Notes under the pieces: generated by a model
What the model was told of the DNA's origin: nothing
Seen by the model: the letters and a program-made list of their open reading frames with translations, nothing else
The model's database searches: none
In this document: positions 14,577 through 22,527 of the stretch, one piece after another
How positions within the stretch are numbered: position 1 is the first letter of the stretch
How the letters are laid out: every line of letters begins with the position of its first letter
NCBI GenBank assembly: GCA_050260215.1
Contig: JBLNBU010000157.1
Location: 1 to 36,661 of the forward strand
DNA: 36,661 nucleotides
Direction: 5' to 3'
Source: JBLNBU01 sp050260215
GTDB lineage: Bacteria; Pseudomonadota; Alphaproteobacteria; Rhodospirillales; Magnetospirillaceae
Made by a program: the position numbers and the translations under genes

Positions 14577-17396
14577 TCAGTCCACCGCGTCGGCACACCG
14601 GCCGCACAGGCCTGGCTTGGCGTGGCTGCCCACGTCGGGCAGCACCTTCCAGCAGCGCTGGCACTTGTCGCCGCTCGACGGGGCCGGCATCACCGCCACG
14701 CCGTCCACCTCGGCCAGGCGGAAGGCGTCGGCGGGGCCGGGCCCGTCGGCCAGCGTCAGGCCCGAGGTGATGCAGATCTCGGCGAAATCCAGCCCGGCGA
14801 CCGCGTCGCGCAGCTCGCCCGACACATGGACCACCGGATGGGCCTGCAGCGAGGAGCCGATGCGCTTGGCGGCGCGCTCGACCTCCAAGGCCCCGGTGAC
14901 CACCCGGCGCAACTCGCGCACCTTGGCCCAGCGGGCGGCGAGCGCCTCGTCGCGCCAGGACGGGTCGATGGCGGGAAACAGTTCCAGGTGCACGCTGCCG
15001 TCCTCGGACGGGTGGCGGGCCAGCCACGCCTCCTCGGCGGTGAAGCTGAGGAAAGGGGCCAGCCACTTGCACAGGGCGTCGAGCAGGATGTCGAACACCG
15101 TACGCGCGGCGCGCCGGCGCACGCTGTCGGCGGCGTCGCAGTACAGCGCGTCCTTGCGGATGTCGAAGTAGAAGGCCGACAGGTCGACGGCACAGAAGGT
15201 GTGCAGCTCGGTGAACAGGCCGTGGAAGGTGAAATCGTTGCAGGCCTGGCGCACCGAGGCGTCCAGTTCGGTCAGGCGGTGCAGCACCCAGCGTTCCAGC
15301 TCGGGCATCTCGGCAACCGGCAGCCGTTCGGCGTCGGCAAAGCCGTCGAGCGCGCCCAGCAGATAGCGCAGCGTGTTGCGCAGCCGGCGATAGATGTCGA
15401 CCTGGGTCTTCAGGATTTCAGGGCCGATGCGCAGGTCGTCGGAATAGTCCGAGCCCACCACCCACAGCCGCAGGATGTCGGCGCCCATGGTGCCGACCAC
15501 GTCCTGGGGGCTGACCACATTGCCCAGCGACTTGGACATCTTGCGGCCTTCCTCGTCGAGGACGAAGCCGTGGGTCAGCACCGCGTCATAAGGCGCGCGG
15601 CCCCGGGTGCCGCAGGATTCCAGCAGCGAGGAGTGGAACCAGCCGCGATGCTGGTCCGAGCCTTCCAGGTACAGTGAAGCCGGCCACTTGAGGTTCGGCC
15701 ACTCGCCGCTTTCCAGGGTGAAGGCATGAGTGCAGCCCGAATCGAACCACACGTCCAGGATGTCGAACACCTGGTCGAAGTCGGCCGGGTCGCGGCCCTC
15801 GCCCAGGAAGCGTTCGGGCTTGGAGGTGAACCAGGCATCCGCCCCTTCGGCGCGGAAGGCCTCGACGATGCGGTCGACCACCGCCTGGTCGCGCAGCGGC
15901 TGGCCGGTCTTCTTGTCGACGAACACGGCGATGGGCACGCCCCAGGCGCGCTGGCGCGACACGCACCAGTCGGGCCGGCTTTCGACCATGGAAAAGATGC
16001 GGTTGCGCCCCTGGGCCGGCACCCAGCGGGTGGCGTCGATGGCGGCCAAGGCCTTGGCGCGAAGCCCGGTGGTCTCCATGGAGATGAACCACTGCGGGGT
16101 GTTGCGGAAGATCAGCGGCGCCTTCGACCGCCACGAGTGCGGGTACGAGTGCTCGACCTTGCCGTGGGCCAGCAGGTTGCCGGTAACGGTCATCGCCTCG
16201 ATCACCGGCTTGGCGACGGGGCTGTAGTACTTGCCGTTCTTGCCCTGGTTCAGCACCGACTGGCCGGCGAAGATGGCCACGTGGGGATAATAGGTGCCGT
16301 CGGGCTGGACGGTGTCGGGGATGGCGATCCCGTGCTCCTTGCCCAGGTGCCAGTCGTCCTCGCCGTGGCCCGGCGCGATGTGGACGAACCCGGTGCCGGT
16401 GTCGGTGGTGACGAAGCCGGCCGGCAGCAGCGGCACCGCGAAGTCGTAGCCGCCATTGGCCTCGGGATGGAACTTCAGCGGGTGGTGGCAGACGGTGCCG
16501 GCCAAGGCGGCGCCCTTGACCACCGCCAGCTCGCGGAAGGTGACCTTGGCGTCCTTGGCCACCTGCTCGGCCAGGTCTTTCAGCACCACCAGCTTCTCGC
16601 CCGTCTCCTCGACCTGGACGACGGCGTAGTCGAAGTCGGGACCGAAGGCGACGGCGCGGTTGCCGGGCATGGTCCACGGGGTGGTGGTCCAGATCACCAC
16701 CTTGGCGCCGTCCAGTTCGGGCGTGCTCGCCTTCACCACCGGGAACTTGACCCAGATGGTGACCGAGGTGTGGTCGTGGTACTCGACCTCGGCCTCGGCC
16801 AGGGCGGTCTTCTCGACCACCGACCACAGCACCGGCTTGGCGCCCTTGTACAGGCTGCCGTCCATCAGGAACTTGCCCAGCTCGGCGACGATGGCCGCCT
16901 CGGCCTTGTAGGTCATGGTGGTATAGGGCTTGGCCCAGTCGCCGACCACGCCCAGGCGCTTGAACTCCTCGCGCTGGATGTCGATCCAGCGGGCGGCGAA
17001 CGCCCGGCATTCCTCGCGGAAGGCGACGATGTCGACCTGGTCCTTGTCCTGGCCGGCCTCGCGGTACTTTTCCTCTATCTTCCACTCGATGGGCAGGCCG
17101 TGGCAGTCCCAGCCCGGCACGTAGTCGGCATCCTTGCCCAGCATCTGCTGCGAGCGGTTGATGACGTCCTTGAGGATCTTGTTGAGCGCGTGCCCGATAT
17201 GCAGGTGCCCGTTGGCATAGGGCGGGCCGTCGTGGAGGACGAACTTCTCGCGGCCCTTGGCCGCCTCGCGGCAGCGGCGATAGAGGTCGAGCCTGGCCCA
17301 GCGCTCGAGCAGCTTGGGCTCGAGATCGGGCAGGCCCGCCTTCATGGGGAAGTCGGTCTTGGGCAGGAAGACGGTGGTCTTGTAGTCGACGCTCAT
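14577..17396 (-). CDS. ileS: Isoleucine-tRNA ligase
   Basis: Charges tRNA-Ile with isoleucine and edits mischarged valine. The 939-residue protein is the bacterial type: HIGH motif at residues 66-69 (HLHIGHALN), PGWDCHGLPIEWKI just after, KMSKS at 619-623 (GRKMSKSLGN) and a C-terminal zinc finger CQRCWKVLPDVG...CGRCADAVD. The editing domain between them includes VIWTTTPWTMPGNRAVAFGP. ATG 17396 lies 8 bases after the ribF stop. ribF-ileS-lspA is a classical arrangement. No T-box or other leader is visible; the gene seems to be read from a promoter upstream of ribF. Confidence 0.98.
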   Translation of the reverse strand: MSVDYKTTVFLPKTDFPMKAGLPDLEPKLLERWARLDLYRRCREAAKGREKFVLHDGPPYANGHLHIGHALNKILKDVINRSQQMLGKDADYVPGWDCHGLPIEWKIEEKYREAGQDKDQVDIVAFREECRAFAARWIDIQREEFKRLGVVGDWAKPYTTMTYKAEAAIVAELGKFLMDGSLYKGAKPVLWSVVEKTALAEAEVEYHDHTSVTIWVKFPVVKASTPELDGAKVVIWTTTPWTMPGNRAVAFGPDFDYAVVQVEETGEKLVVLKDLAEQVAKDAKVTFRELAVVKGAALAGTVCHHPLKFHPEANGGYDFAVPLLPAGFVTTDTGTGFVHIAPGHGEDDWHLGKEHGIAIPDTVQPDGTYYPHVAIFAGQSVLNQGKNGKYYSPVAKPVIEAMTVTGNLLAHGKVEHSYPHSWRSKAPLIFRNTPQWFISMETTGLRAKALAAIDATRWVPAQGRNRIFSMVESRPDWCVSRQRAWGVPIAVFVDKKTGQPLRDQAVVDRIVEAFRAEGADAWFTSKPERFLGEGRDPADFDQVFDILDVWFDSGCTHAFTLESGEWPNLKWPASLYLEGSDQHRGWFHSSLLESCGTRGRAPYDAVLTHGFVLDEEGRKMSKSLGNVVSPQDVVGTMGADILRLWVVGSDYSDDLRIGPEILKTQVDIYRRLRNTLRYLLGALDGFADAERLPVAEMPELERWVLHRLTELDASVRQACNDFTFHGLFTELHTFCAVDLSAFYFDIRKDALYCDAADSVRRRAARTVFDILLDALCKWLAPFLSFTAEEAWLARHPSEDGSVHLELFPAIDPSWRDEALAARWAKVRELRRVVTGALEVERAAKRIGSSLQAHPVVHVSGELRDAVAGLDFAEICITSGLTLADGPGPADAFRLAEVDGVAVMPAPSSGDKCQRCWKVLPDVGSHAKPGLCGRCADAVD

Positions 17397-17404
17397 GGGA
17401 CGCT

Positions 17405-18397
17405 CTAGGTCTGGTTCGGGTCGACCGGCACCATCGGGCCGGGATGGTCGGAGAATCGGCGGGCGGCCAGCAGCCGGCGGGCCTGGTCGGCGTCGACGGC
17501 GATCTGGGCCTTCAACTCGCCCACCTCGGAAAACTTGCGCTCGGGGCGCAGGTGCTCGATCAGCGCCACCCGCAGGTGACGGCCGTACAGGTCCTCGGCG
17601 GCGTCCAGCAGGTGGACCTCCAGGATCTCGTCGGACTTGTCGAAGGTGGGACGACGGCCGAAATTGGCGACGCCGTCGTGCCAGACGGTGGCGCCGCCCT
17701 TGTCGATGCCGGCGCGCACCGCATACACCCCGGTGGCCGGGCGCTGGTATTCGCCCAGGTGCAGGTTGGCGGTGGGAAAGCCGATGGTGCGGCCGCGGGC
17801 GTCGCCGTGCTCGACCCGCCCCTCGACCTCCCAGTAGTGGCCCAGCAGCTTGGCGGCGTCAGAGGGACGCCCGGCCACCAGGTACTCGCGCACCTTGGTC
17901 GAGGAATACACCTCGCCCGACGGCGCCACCGCCGGCGGCACCACGGTGACCCCGAAGCCCTGGGCATCGCCCATCCGCTGCAGGAAGGCGCAGGTGCCCT
18001 GGCGGCCCTTGCCGAAGACGTAGTCGTAGCCGACCACCACGTGGCGCACGCCCAGGCACTGGACCAGCACCCCTTCCACGAAGGCCTTGGCCTCCATGCC
18101 GGCGAACTCGCCGTCGAAGTGCTGCTGGAACAGCAGGTCGATGCCCAGAGCCTCGATCAGGCGCGACTTGACCCGGAAGGGGGTCAGCCGGAACGGCTCC
18201 TGGTCGGGCTTGAAGAAGGCGCGCGGATGGGGCTCGAAGGTCATCACCGCATGGAGCGCGCCGTGACGCTCGGCAAAGGCCTTGGCGGTGGCGATCACCG
18301 CCTGGTGGCCCAGGTGCACGCCATCGAAATTGCCGAGCGCCACGACGCATCCGCGATGGTCGTTGCTGAACTCGCCGCAATGCCGAATGAGGCGCAT
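17405..18397 (-). CDS. ribF: Bifunctional riboflavin kinase / FAD synthetase
   Basis: Makes FMN from riboflavin and FAD from FMN. The 330-residue protein has the N-terminal adenylyltransferase domain with GNFDGVHLGH (residues 22-31), VMTFEPHPR and VVGYDYVFGKGRQG, then SSTKVREYL. The C-terminal flavokinase domain holds GRTIGFPTANL and GVYAV. I take ATG 18397 as the start; the longer frame would need TTG 18445 and adds 16 unconserved residues. The upstream 108 bases to the MaoC gene contain no clear promoter. First gene of the ribF-ileS-lspA-bamF-like run. Confidence 0.96.
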   Translation of the reverse strand: MRLIRHCGEFSNDHRGCVVALGNFDGVHLGHQAVIATAKAFAERHGALHAVMTFEPHPRAFFKPDQEPFRLTPFRVKSRLIEALGIDLLFQQHFDGEFAGMEAKAFVEGVLVQCLGVRHVVVGYDYVFGKGRQGTCAFLQRMGDAQGFGVTVVPPAVAPSGEVYSSTKVREYLVAGRPSDAAKLLGHYWEVEGRVEHGDARGRTIGFPTANLHLGEYQRPATGVYAVRAGIDKGGATVWHDGVANFGRRPTFDKSDEILEVHLLDAAEDLYGRHLRVALIEHLRPERKFSEVGELKAQIAVDADQARRLLAARRFSDHPGPMVPVDPNQT

Positions 18398-18505
18398 GAC
18401 CCTGTTGCCGTCCCGCCGTGAAGGAATCCGAATTTGGGAGGTCAAGGGGTATTCGATAACCGCCCCGGACGCAACCCAAACTGCGGGGGAGACGGCGCCT
18501 GCCGC

Positions 18506-18940
18506 CTACCCCTTGCTCGGCACCATCAAGGTGGCCTCGCCATCCAGCACGATCTTGCCGGCGACCTCGCAGGTGGTGCGGAAGGTGGCGAACTTCTTCT
18601 CGGGCACCAGCGCGGTCAACTCGACCTTGGCGGTGACGGTGTCGCCGATGCGCACCGGCGCCTTGAACTTCAGCATCTGCGAGACGTAGATGCAGCCCGG
18701 TCCCGGCAGCCGGGTGCCGAACACCGTCGAGATGAACGCCGCCGACAGCATGCCGTGGGCAATGCGGCCCTTGAACAGGGTGTCCTTGGCGAATTCCTCG
18801 TTGATGTGGACCGGGTTGAAGTCGCCCGAGACTCCGGCGAAGGCAACGATGTCGGCCTCGGTGACGGTCTTCGCAAACACGCCGACCTGGCCGACGGACA
18901 GCTCTTCGAAATAATGGCCGTGCAGGGTTTCGCCGCTCAT
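18506..18940 (-). CDS. phaJ: MaoC-like (R)-specific enoyl-CoA hydratase
   Basis: A 144-residue single hot-dog-fold hydratase. The catalytic pair Asp40 and His45 lies in AFAGVSGDFNPVHINEEFA, the hydratase-2 motif of PhaJ and MaoC. FKGRIAHGMLSAAFISTVFG also matches. The reaction would be hydration of trans-2-enoyl-CoA to (R)-3-hydroxyacyl-CoA, which can feed PHA synthase from fatty-acid oxidation. Start ATG 18940 is 6 to 7 bases after GAGGAGGG; an ATG at 18946 touches that box. A good promoter sits upstream. The name PhaJ is likely but other MaoC family roles are possible, since it is 10 kb from the pha genes. Confidence 0.85.
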   Translation of the reverse strand: MSGETLHGHYFEELSVGQVGVFAKTVTEADIVAFAGVSGDFNPVHINEEFAKDTLFKGRIAHGMLSAAFISTVFGTRLPGPGCIYVSQMLKFKAPVRIGDTVTAKVELTALVPEKKFATFRTTCEVAGKIVLDGEATLMVPSKG

Positions 18941-18977
18941 CGCCATCCCTCCTCGCGGGGTTTTTGCGCTGCAGCAG

Positions 18978-19006
18978 AGTATAGCCACCCGACCGCGGGG
19001 CGGCAA
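18978..19006 (-). promoter_or_regulatory. Promoter of the MaoC/PhaJ gene
   Basis: On the - strand, TTGCCG (19001-19006), exactly 17 bases, then TATACT (18978-18983). The transcript would begin near 18971, giving a leader of about 30 bases that includes GAGGAGGG. This is one of the best sigma-70-like promoters in the window. Confidence 0.6.
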
Positions 19007-19090
19007 TGGGGGCAGGGCCGCAGTTGTCTTCCGCGCCCGGCTGTGGCGGAATGGCGCGCCCGCCTCGTCGACCAAGGAGCAAGCTCGCCC

Positions 19091-19378
19091 GTGTCCGTCC
19101 GCCGCACCATCACCTGTTGCCTGCTGGTTGCCGGGCTGGCGTCGTGCGCCGCCCCGGTCCCGTGGATGCATCCCCAGCTGCCCAAGGAGCGCTGGGACAA
19201 GGACTACGGCGAGTGCCGCCGCTGGGCCGACCGCGAGGTCGGCTGGCGCGACGAGGACGATGCGCCCGACAACCCCTTCCGCGCCATGGACCGCGCCGAC
19301 GCGCGCAAACGCTTCAACGCCTACGTCGCCGCCTGCATGCGCGACCGCGGCTACCTGCCCGCCTCTCGCAAGGACTGA
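19091..19378 (+). CDS. Small putative lipoprotein of unknown function
   Basis: A 95-residue protein from GTG 19091, with AAGGAG 11 bases upstream. It opens with a positive N-terminus, a hydrophobic stretch and a lipobox LASC (Cys19), so export and lipid attachment are expected. The mature part is short, hydrophilic and rich in Arg, Asp and Trp (ERWDKDYGECRRWADREVGW), with two more Cys (about 39 and 84) that could form a disulfide; the end reads CMRDRGY. I do not recognise a named family. A second secreted protein follows after 5 bases, so the two likely share a transcript divergent from the MaoC gene. Confidence 0.75.
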   Translation: MSVRRTITCCLLVAGLASCAAPVPWMHPQLPKERWDKDYGECRRWADREVGWRDEDDAPDNPFRAMDRADARKRFNAYVAACMRDRGYLPASRKD

Positions 19379-19383
19379 CCCCG

Positions 19384-19824
19384 ATGCGCCTGCTTACCCT
19401 GACGATCGCGCTGCTGATGGCCGCGCCCGCGCTTGCCCAGGAACTTCCCCAGGGCCCCAAGGCCGGCCCGCCGCAGCCGTTGCCCGACCCCGAATGCGAC
19501 ACCAGCCTGCCCAACAACGGCGAATGGCTGGTGGGGCGCTGGGTCGCCCCGCTGTCCAAGTGGGAATTCACCCGCAACGGCAAGGACCTGGCCTTCCGCT
19601 TCGAGCAGAAGCCCGGCCACAACGCCGAGTACGGCTGGCGCGACGGCGCAGTGATCACCGGCACGGTGACCAAGCTGTCGGGCTGCACCGTCGAGATGGG
19701 AGCGCGCGAAGGCGACGCCAGCTTCACCTTCGAGGGCGTGCAGATCGACGGCGGCCGCATCTTCGGCTACGCCATCAGCACCGACGGCAAGCACGTCCGC
19801 TATACCCTCAGGCGCGAGCGCTGA
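19384..19824 (+). CDS. Small secreted protein of unknown function
   Basis: A 146-residue protein with a clear signal peptide, cleaved probably after ALA at residue 18 (MRLLTLTIALLMAAPALAQE). The mature part is rich in beta-strand-like segments (WLVGRWVAPLSKWEFTRNG, SFTFEGVQIDGGRIFGYAIS) and contains two Cys that may pair. It looks like a small periplasmic beta-barrel or sandwich fold; no catalytic motif is seen. ATG 19384 lies 5 bases after the preceding lipoprotein gene. Its last 17 bp overlap the end of the convergent alpha/beta hydrolase gene. Function not known. Confidence 0.78.
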   Translation: MRLLTLTIALLMAAPALAQELPQGPKAGPPQPLPDPECDTSLPNNGEWLVGRWVAPLSKWEFTRNGKDLAFRFEQKPGHNAEYGWRDGAVITGTVTKLSGCTVEMGAREGDASFTFEGVQIDGGRIFGYAISTDGKHVRYTLRRER

Positions 19825-20809
19825 GGCCCTGGTCGCTCTGGTGCCAGGCCAGCTCGATGGCGGCGACGACCGTCGCCGGGCTGGCGTGGTGCAGCATGTG
19901 GCCGACGCCCGGCTCGATGCGCAGGGCCGAATGCCCGATGGCGTCGTGCAGCCGCCCGGCCAGGCCCGCCGCGTCGATTACCGCGTCGGCGTCGCCGGCC
20001 AGGATCACCGTCGGCACGGCGATGTCGCCGTAGCGGGCGGCCAGGCGCCGGGCGGCCTCGGACAGCTGGCCGAAATCGTCGGCCATGGCGTGCACGGTGA
20101 CCGGCCGCGAGATCATCTCGGCCGGGAACAGGTGGAAGCGCGGCGGCACCGGCAGCGGGGCGAACATGCGCTTGAGCAATAGGGGCAGCATGGCGCGGAC
20201 CATCACCGGGCTGACCGTCTCGGCCATGCCCGGCGCCCCCAGCGAGGCCATCATGCGGATGTCCAGCCGCCGCTGCGGATAATAGGGCCCGGCTTCCAGC
20301 ACCAGTCCGGCCAGCTCCGAGGGCGCCTCCAGCGCCCAGGCCAGCGCGATCAGGGCGCCGAAGCTGTGGCCGACCACCACCGGGCGTTCCAGCCCCAGCC
20401 GGCGGGTGGCGCGGCGCAGGGTGTCGGCCAGGCGTTCGGGCGTCCACTTGACGAAGCCCGGGCGCGCCGACCAGCCATAGCCCGGCACGTCGAAGGCCAG
20501 GCAGCGCCATTGCTCGGCGGCGCGGTCCAGCATGGCCAGCTGCCAGTCCTGGATCATGCCGGCGATGCCGTGCAGGAACACCACCGGCCGGCCGCGACCG
20601 CGCGCCAGATAGTGCAGGCGGGTGCCCGAGACCTCGATGAAGCTGCCCATGGGCGGGTTGGCGCGCTCGACCTCGGCCGACTTGCGGCCTGCCCACCAGG
20701 CCAGGCCGCCCAGCGCCGCGCCCGCCCCCAACGCCCCGGCCAGCAGCCGCGCCCCCAAATCGGACGCCGCATTGCCGGCCGCCTGCCGGATGTCGCGCGA
20801 TCGAGCCAT
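19808..20809 (-). CDS. Alpha/beta-fold hydrolase, membrane-anchored
   Basis: A 333-residue hydrolase with an N-terminal hydrophobic helix (LLAGALGAGAALGGLAWWAG), probably an anchor or uncleaved signal. The fold shows an oxyanion HGIAG near residue 80, the nucleophile elbow GHSFG (Ser149), Asp273 in AGDADAVID and His304 in GVGHMLHH, a full catalytic triad. Closest by eye to general esterase/epoxide-hydrolase-like members; the substrate cannot be told. ATG 20809 has GGGAGG well placed upstream, which rules out the longer frame to 20914. It overlaps the convergent secreted-protein gene by 17 bp. Confidence 0.88.
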   Translation of the reverse strand: MARSRDIRQAAGNAASDLGARLLAGALGAGAALGGLAWWAGRKSAEVERANPPMGSFIEVSGTRLHYLARGRGRPVVFLHGIAGMIQDWQLAMLDRAAEQWRCLAFDVPGYGWSARPGFVKWTPERLADTLRRATRRLGLERPVVVGHSFGALIALAWALEAPSELAGLVLEAGPYYPQRRLDIRMMASLGAPGMAETVSPVMVRAMLPLLLKRMFAPLPVPPRFHLFPAEMISRPVTVHAMADDFGQLSEAARRLAARYGDIAVPTVILAGDADAVIDAAGLAGRLHDAIGHSALRIEPGVGHMLHHASPATVVAAIELAWHQSDQGLSARA

Positions 20810-20853
20810 GAACCACCTCCCGCTGCCGTCAACAGGCGAGCGGGCCGATTGGT

Positions 20854-22404
20854 CTACGCCTCGTCCTTCGCCGGTCGGAACACCCCCGGCGGCAGGCGGG
20901 TGGACATGTCGCACACCGCCTTGTCGACCTGGGCCTGGGTCAGGTTGTCGACCCGCGACAGGTCGGCCTCGCGCAGGTCGGTGGACACCAGCATGGCACC
21001 CTTGAAGTCCGCACCTTCCAGCCGGGCACCGCGGAAGGTCGCCCCCGACAGGTCGGTGCCGCGCAGCACCGCGCCTTCCAGGTTGGCGATGGCCAGATTG
21101 GCGTGGCGCAGCGACGCCACCCCCAGGTTGGCGCCGCTCAAGTTCGCCGCCGACAGCACCGCATGGCGCAGGTCGGCTCCGTCCAGGCGCGCTTCGGCCA
21201 TGTTGGCGTCGGACAGCTCGGCCCGGCGCAGGGTGGCGTTGGCCAGGACCGCCTTGGACAGGTCGGCGCTGGCCAGGTCCATGCCTTCCAGGTTGGCGCG
21301 CTTGCCTTGCGCGCCCTGGCTTTGCAGCCAGGAGACATGCTCGGCGACGACGGCCGAGACGTCGAAGGCGGCGACGTCCTTGCCGGTGCGGGTCTTGTGG
21401 CCCTTGGCGGCCACCTCCTCTTCCCAGGCCTTGCGCCGGCGCTCGGCGGCGGCCTTGGCGGCGGGGTCGTCGTCGTCCAGCGGCTCGACGGCGGCCTTGG
21501 CGCGGGGTTTCTTGGCCGGGGCGGTGCCGGCCAGGTCGTCGAGGCCCAGCTTGCCCGCCAGCACCTTGGCGGCGGCGATGTCCTCGGGCGCGATCTTGCC
21601 CCCCGACGGCCGGGCGGCGGGGCCGGCGAGGTCGTCGGCGGACAAGGTGCCCCCGGACGGACGGCGGGCCGGGGCGATGTCGTCGCCCCCCAGGCGCCCG
21701 CCGGCGGGCCGTGCCGCAGGCGCGGCGGAACCGCCCGAACCGGTGCCGGGCAGGCTGCCGCCGTGGGGCGATGGGGGCGGGGCGGGGGGCGGGGGCGGTG
21801 CGGGGGACGGGATCATGCGCGCGGTGCCGGGCCGGGCGGCGGCCAGCTCATCGACGATGGGCGGCAGGCCGGCGGCCACTGCGGGCGGAATCGGCATCTT
21901 GGGCGCGTCGTCAACCAGCAGCGGGGCGTCGACCTTGCGCATTTCGATCTTCGGCTTGGGCGCCAGGCTATCCGGCGGGGCCATGCGCTTGGGCGCGATC
22001 AGGGTGTCGGAAACCCTTTTGACCAGCTCGTGGCCCGAGATCGGCTTGGGCACCATGCCTTCGATGCCGAGCGCCCGGCAGCGTTCCACCGCCGGCTTCT
22101 GGTCGGCGGGCGCCACCGCCAGCACCGGGATGTCGTCGAAGGCGTTGCCGGTCCCGCGCATGCGCCCCAGGAAGGCGACGCCGTCCTCGACCTGGTTGCC
22201 AAGATCGAGCAGCACGATGTCGACGCCGCGCCCCAGCATGGTGGGCGCGTCTGCGGGCACGGTGGTCGAGCTGACCTCGCGGATGCCCAGGCGCCGGAAG
22301 GTCGAGCGCACCAGGAAGCGGAAGTCGTCGTCCATCCCGAACACCAGGATGCGGATCTTGCTCCAGGCGACCTGGCCGTTATGCAGTTCGGTTGGGTGGC
22401 GCAT
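20854..22404 (-). CDS. Receiver domain - linker - pentapeptide repeat fusion protein
   Basis: A 516-residue protein of unusual architecture. Residues 16-135 form a response-regulator receiver: acidic cluster at 25-27, phosphoacceptor position Asp67 (VDIVLLDLGN) and Lys120 in VPKP; the usual Thr/Ser is Ala (VLAVAPA). Residues 136-360 are a Pro/Ala-rich linker with poly-Pro and four related motifs at 235-292 (GGRLGGDDIA, GGTLSADDLA, GGKIAPEDIA, GKLGLDDLA), then a charged helix. Residues 368-486 are pentapeptide repeats (A-[DN]-L-x-x), expected to form a right-handed beta-helix. ATG 22404 has no ribosome binding site but a promoter ends 6 bases upstream. The role is unknown; a phospho-controlled scaffold is my inference. 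It is divergent from the Atm1-type exporter. Confidence 0.88.
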   Translation of the reverse strand: MRHPTELHNGQVAWSKIRILVFGMDDDFRFLVRSTFRRLGIREVSSTTVPADAPTMLGRGVDIVLLDLGNQVEDGVAFLGRMRGTGNAFDDIPVLAVAPADQKPAVERCRALGIEGMVPKPISGHELVKRVSDTLIAPKRMAPPDSLAPKPKIEMRKVDAPLLVDDAPKMPIPPAVAAGLPPIVDELAAARPGTARMIPSPAPPPPPAPPPSPHGGSLPGTGSGGSAAPAARPAGGRLGGDDIAPARRPSGGTLSADDLAGPAARPSGGKIAPEDIAAAKVLAGKLGLDDLAGTAPAKKPRAKAAVEPLDDDDPAAKAAAERRRKAWEEEVAAKGHKTRTGKDVAAFDVSAVVAEHVSWLQSQGAQGKRANLEGMDLASADLSKAVLANATLRRAELSDANMAEARLDGADLRHAVLSAANLSGANLGVASLRHANLAIANLEGAVLRGTDLSGATFRGARLEGADFKGAMLVSTDLREADLSRVDNLTQAQVDKAVCDMSTRLPPGVFRPAKDEA

Positions 22405-22410
22405 GGGCCG

Positions 22411-22439
22411 AAAATAGACGCCATCCGTTCGGCGGGCAA
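22411..22439 (-). promoter_or_regulatory. Promoter of the receiver-pentapeptide gene (leaderless)
   Basis: On the - strand, TTGCCC (22434-22439), 17 bases, then TATTTT (22411-22416), with 6 bases between the -10 box and the ATG at 22404. No Shine-Dalgarno sequence is present. As with the phaE-like gene, the spacing predicts a message starting at the ATG itself. Confidence 0.5.
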
Positions 22440-22527
22440 TCCGCTCCGAATGGCGGAGTGTGGCGAATTGTTCCACTCCAGGCCGACGATTGCGCGCCGG
22501 GCCCGAAGCCCTCATGTTTGGGAGGCC

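Noticed and set aside
19808..19824. 17-bp convergent overlap of two gene ends
   Set aside because: Short tail overlaps of convergent genes are common and need no special explanation.
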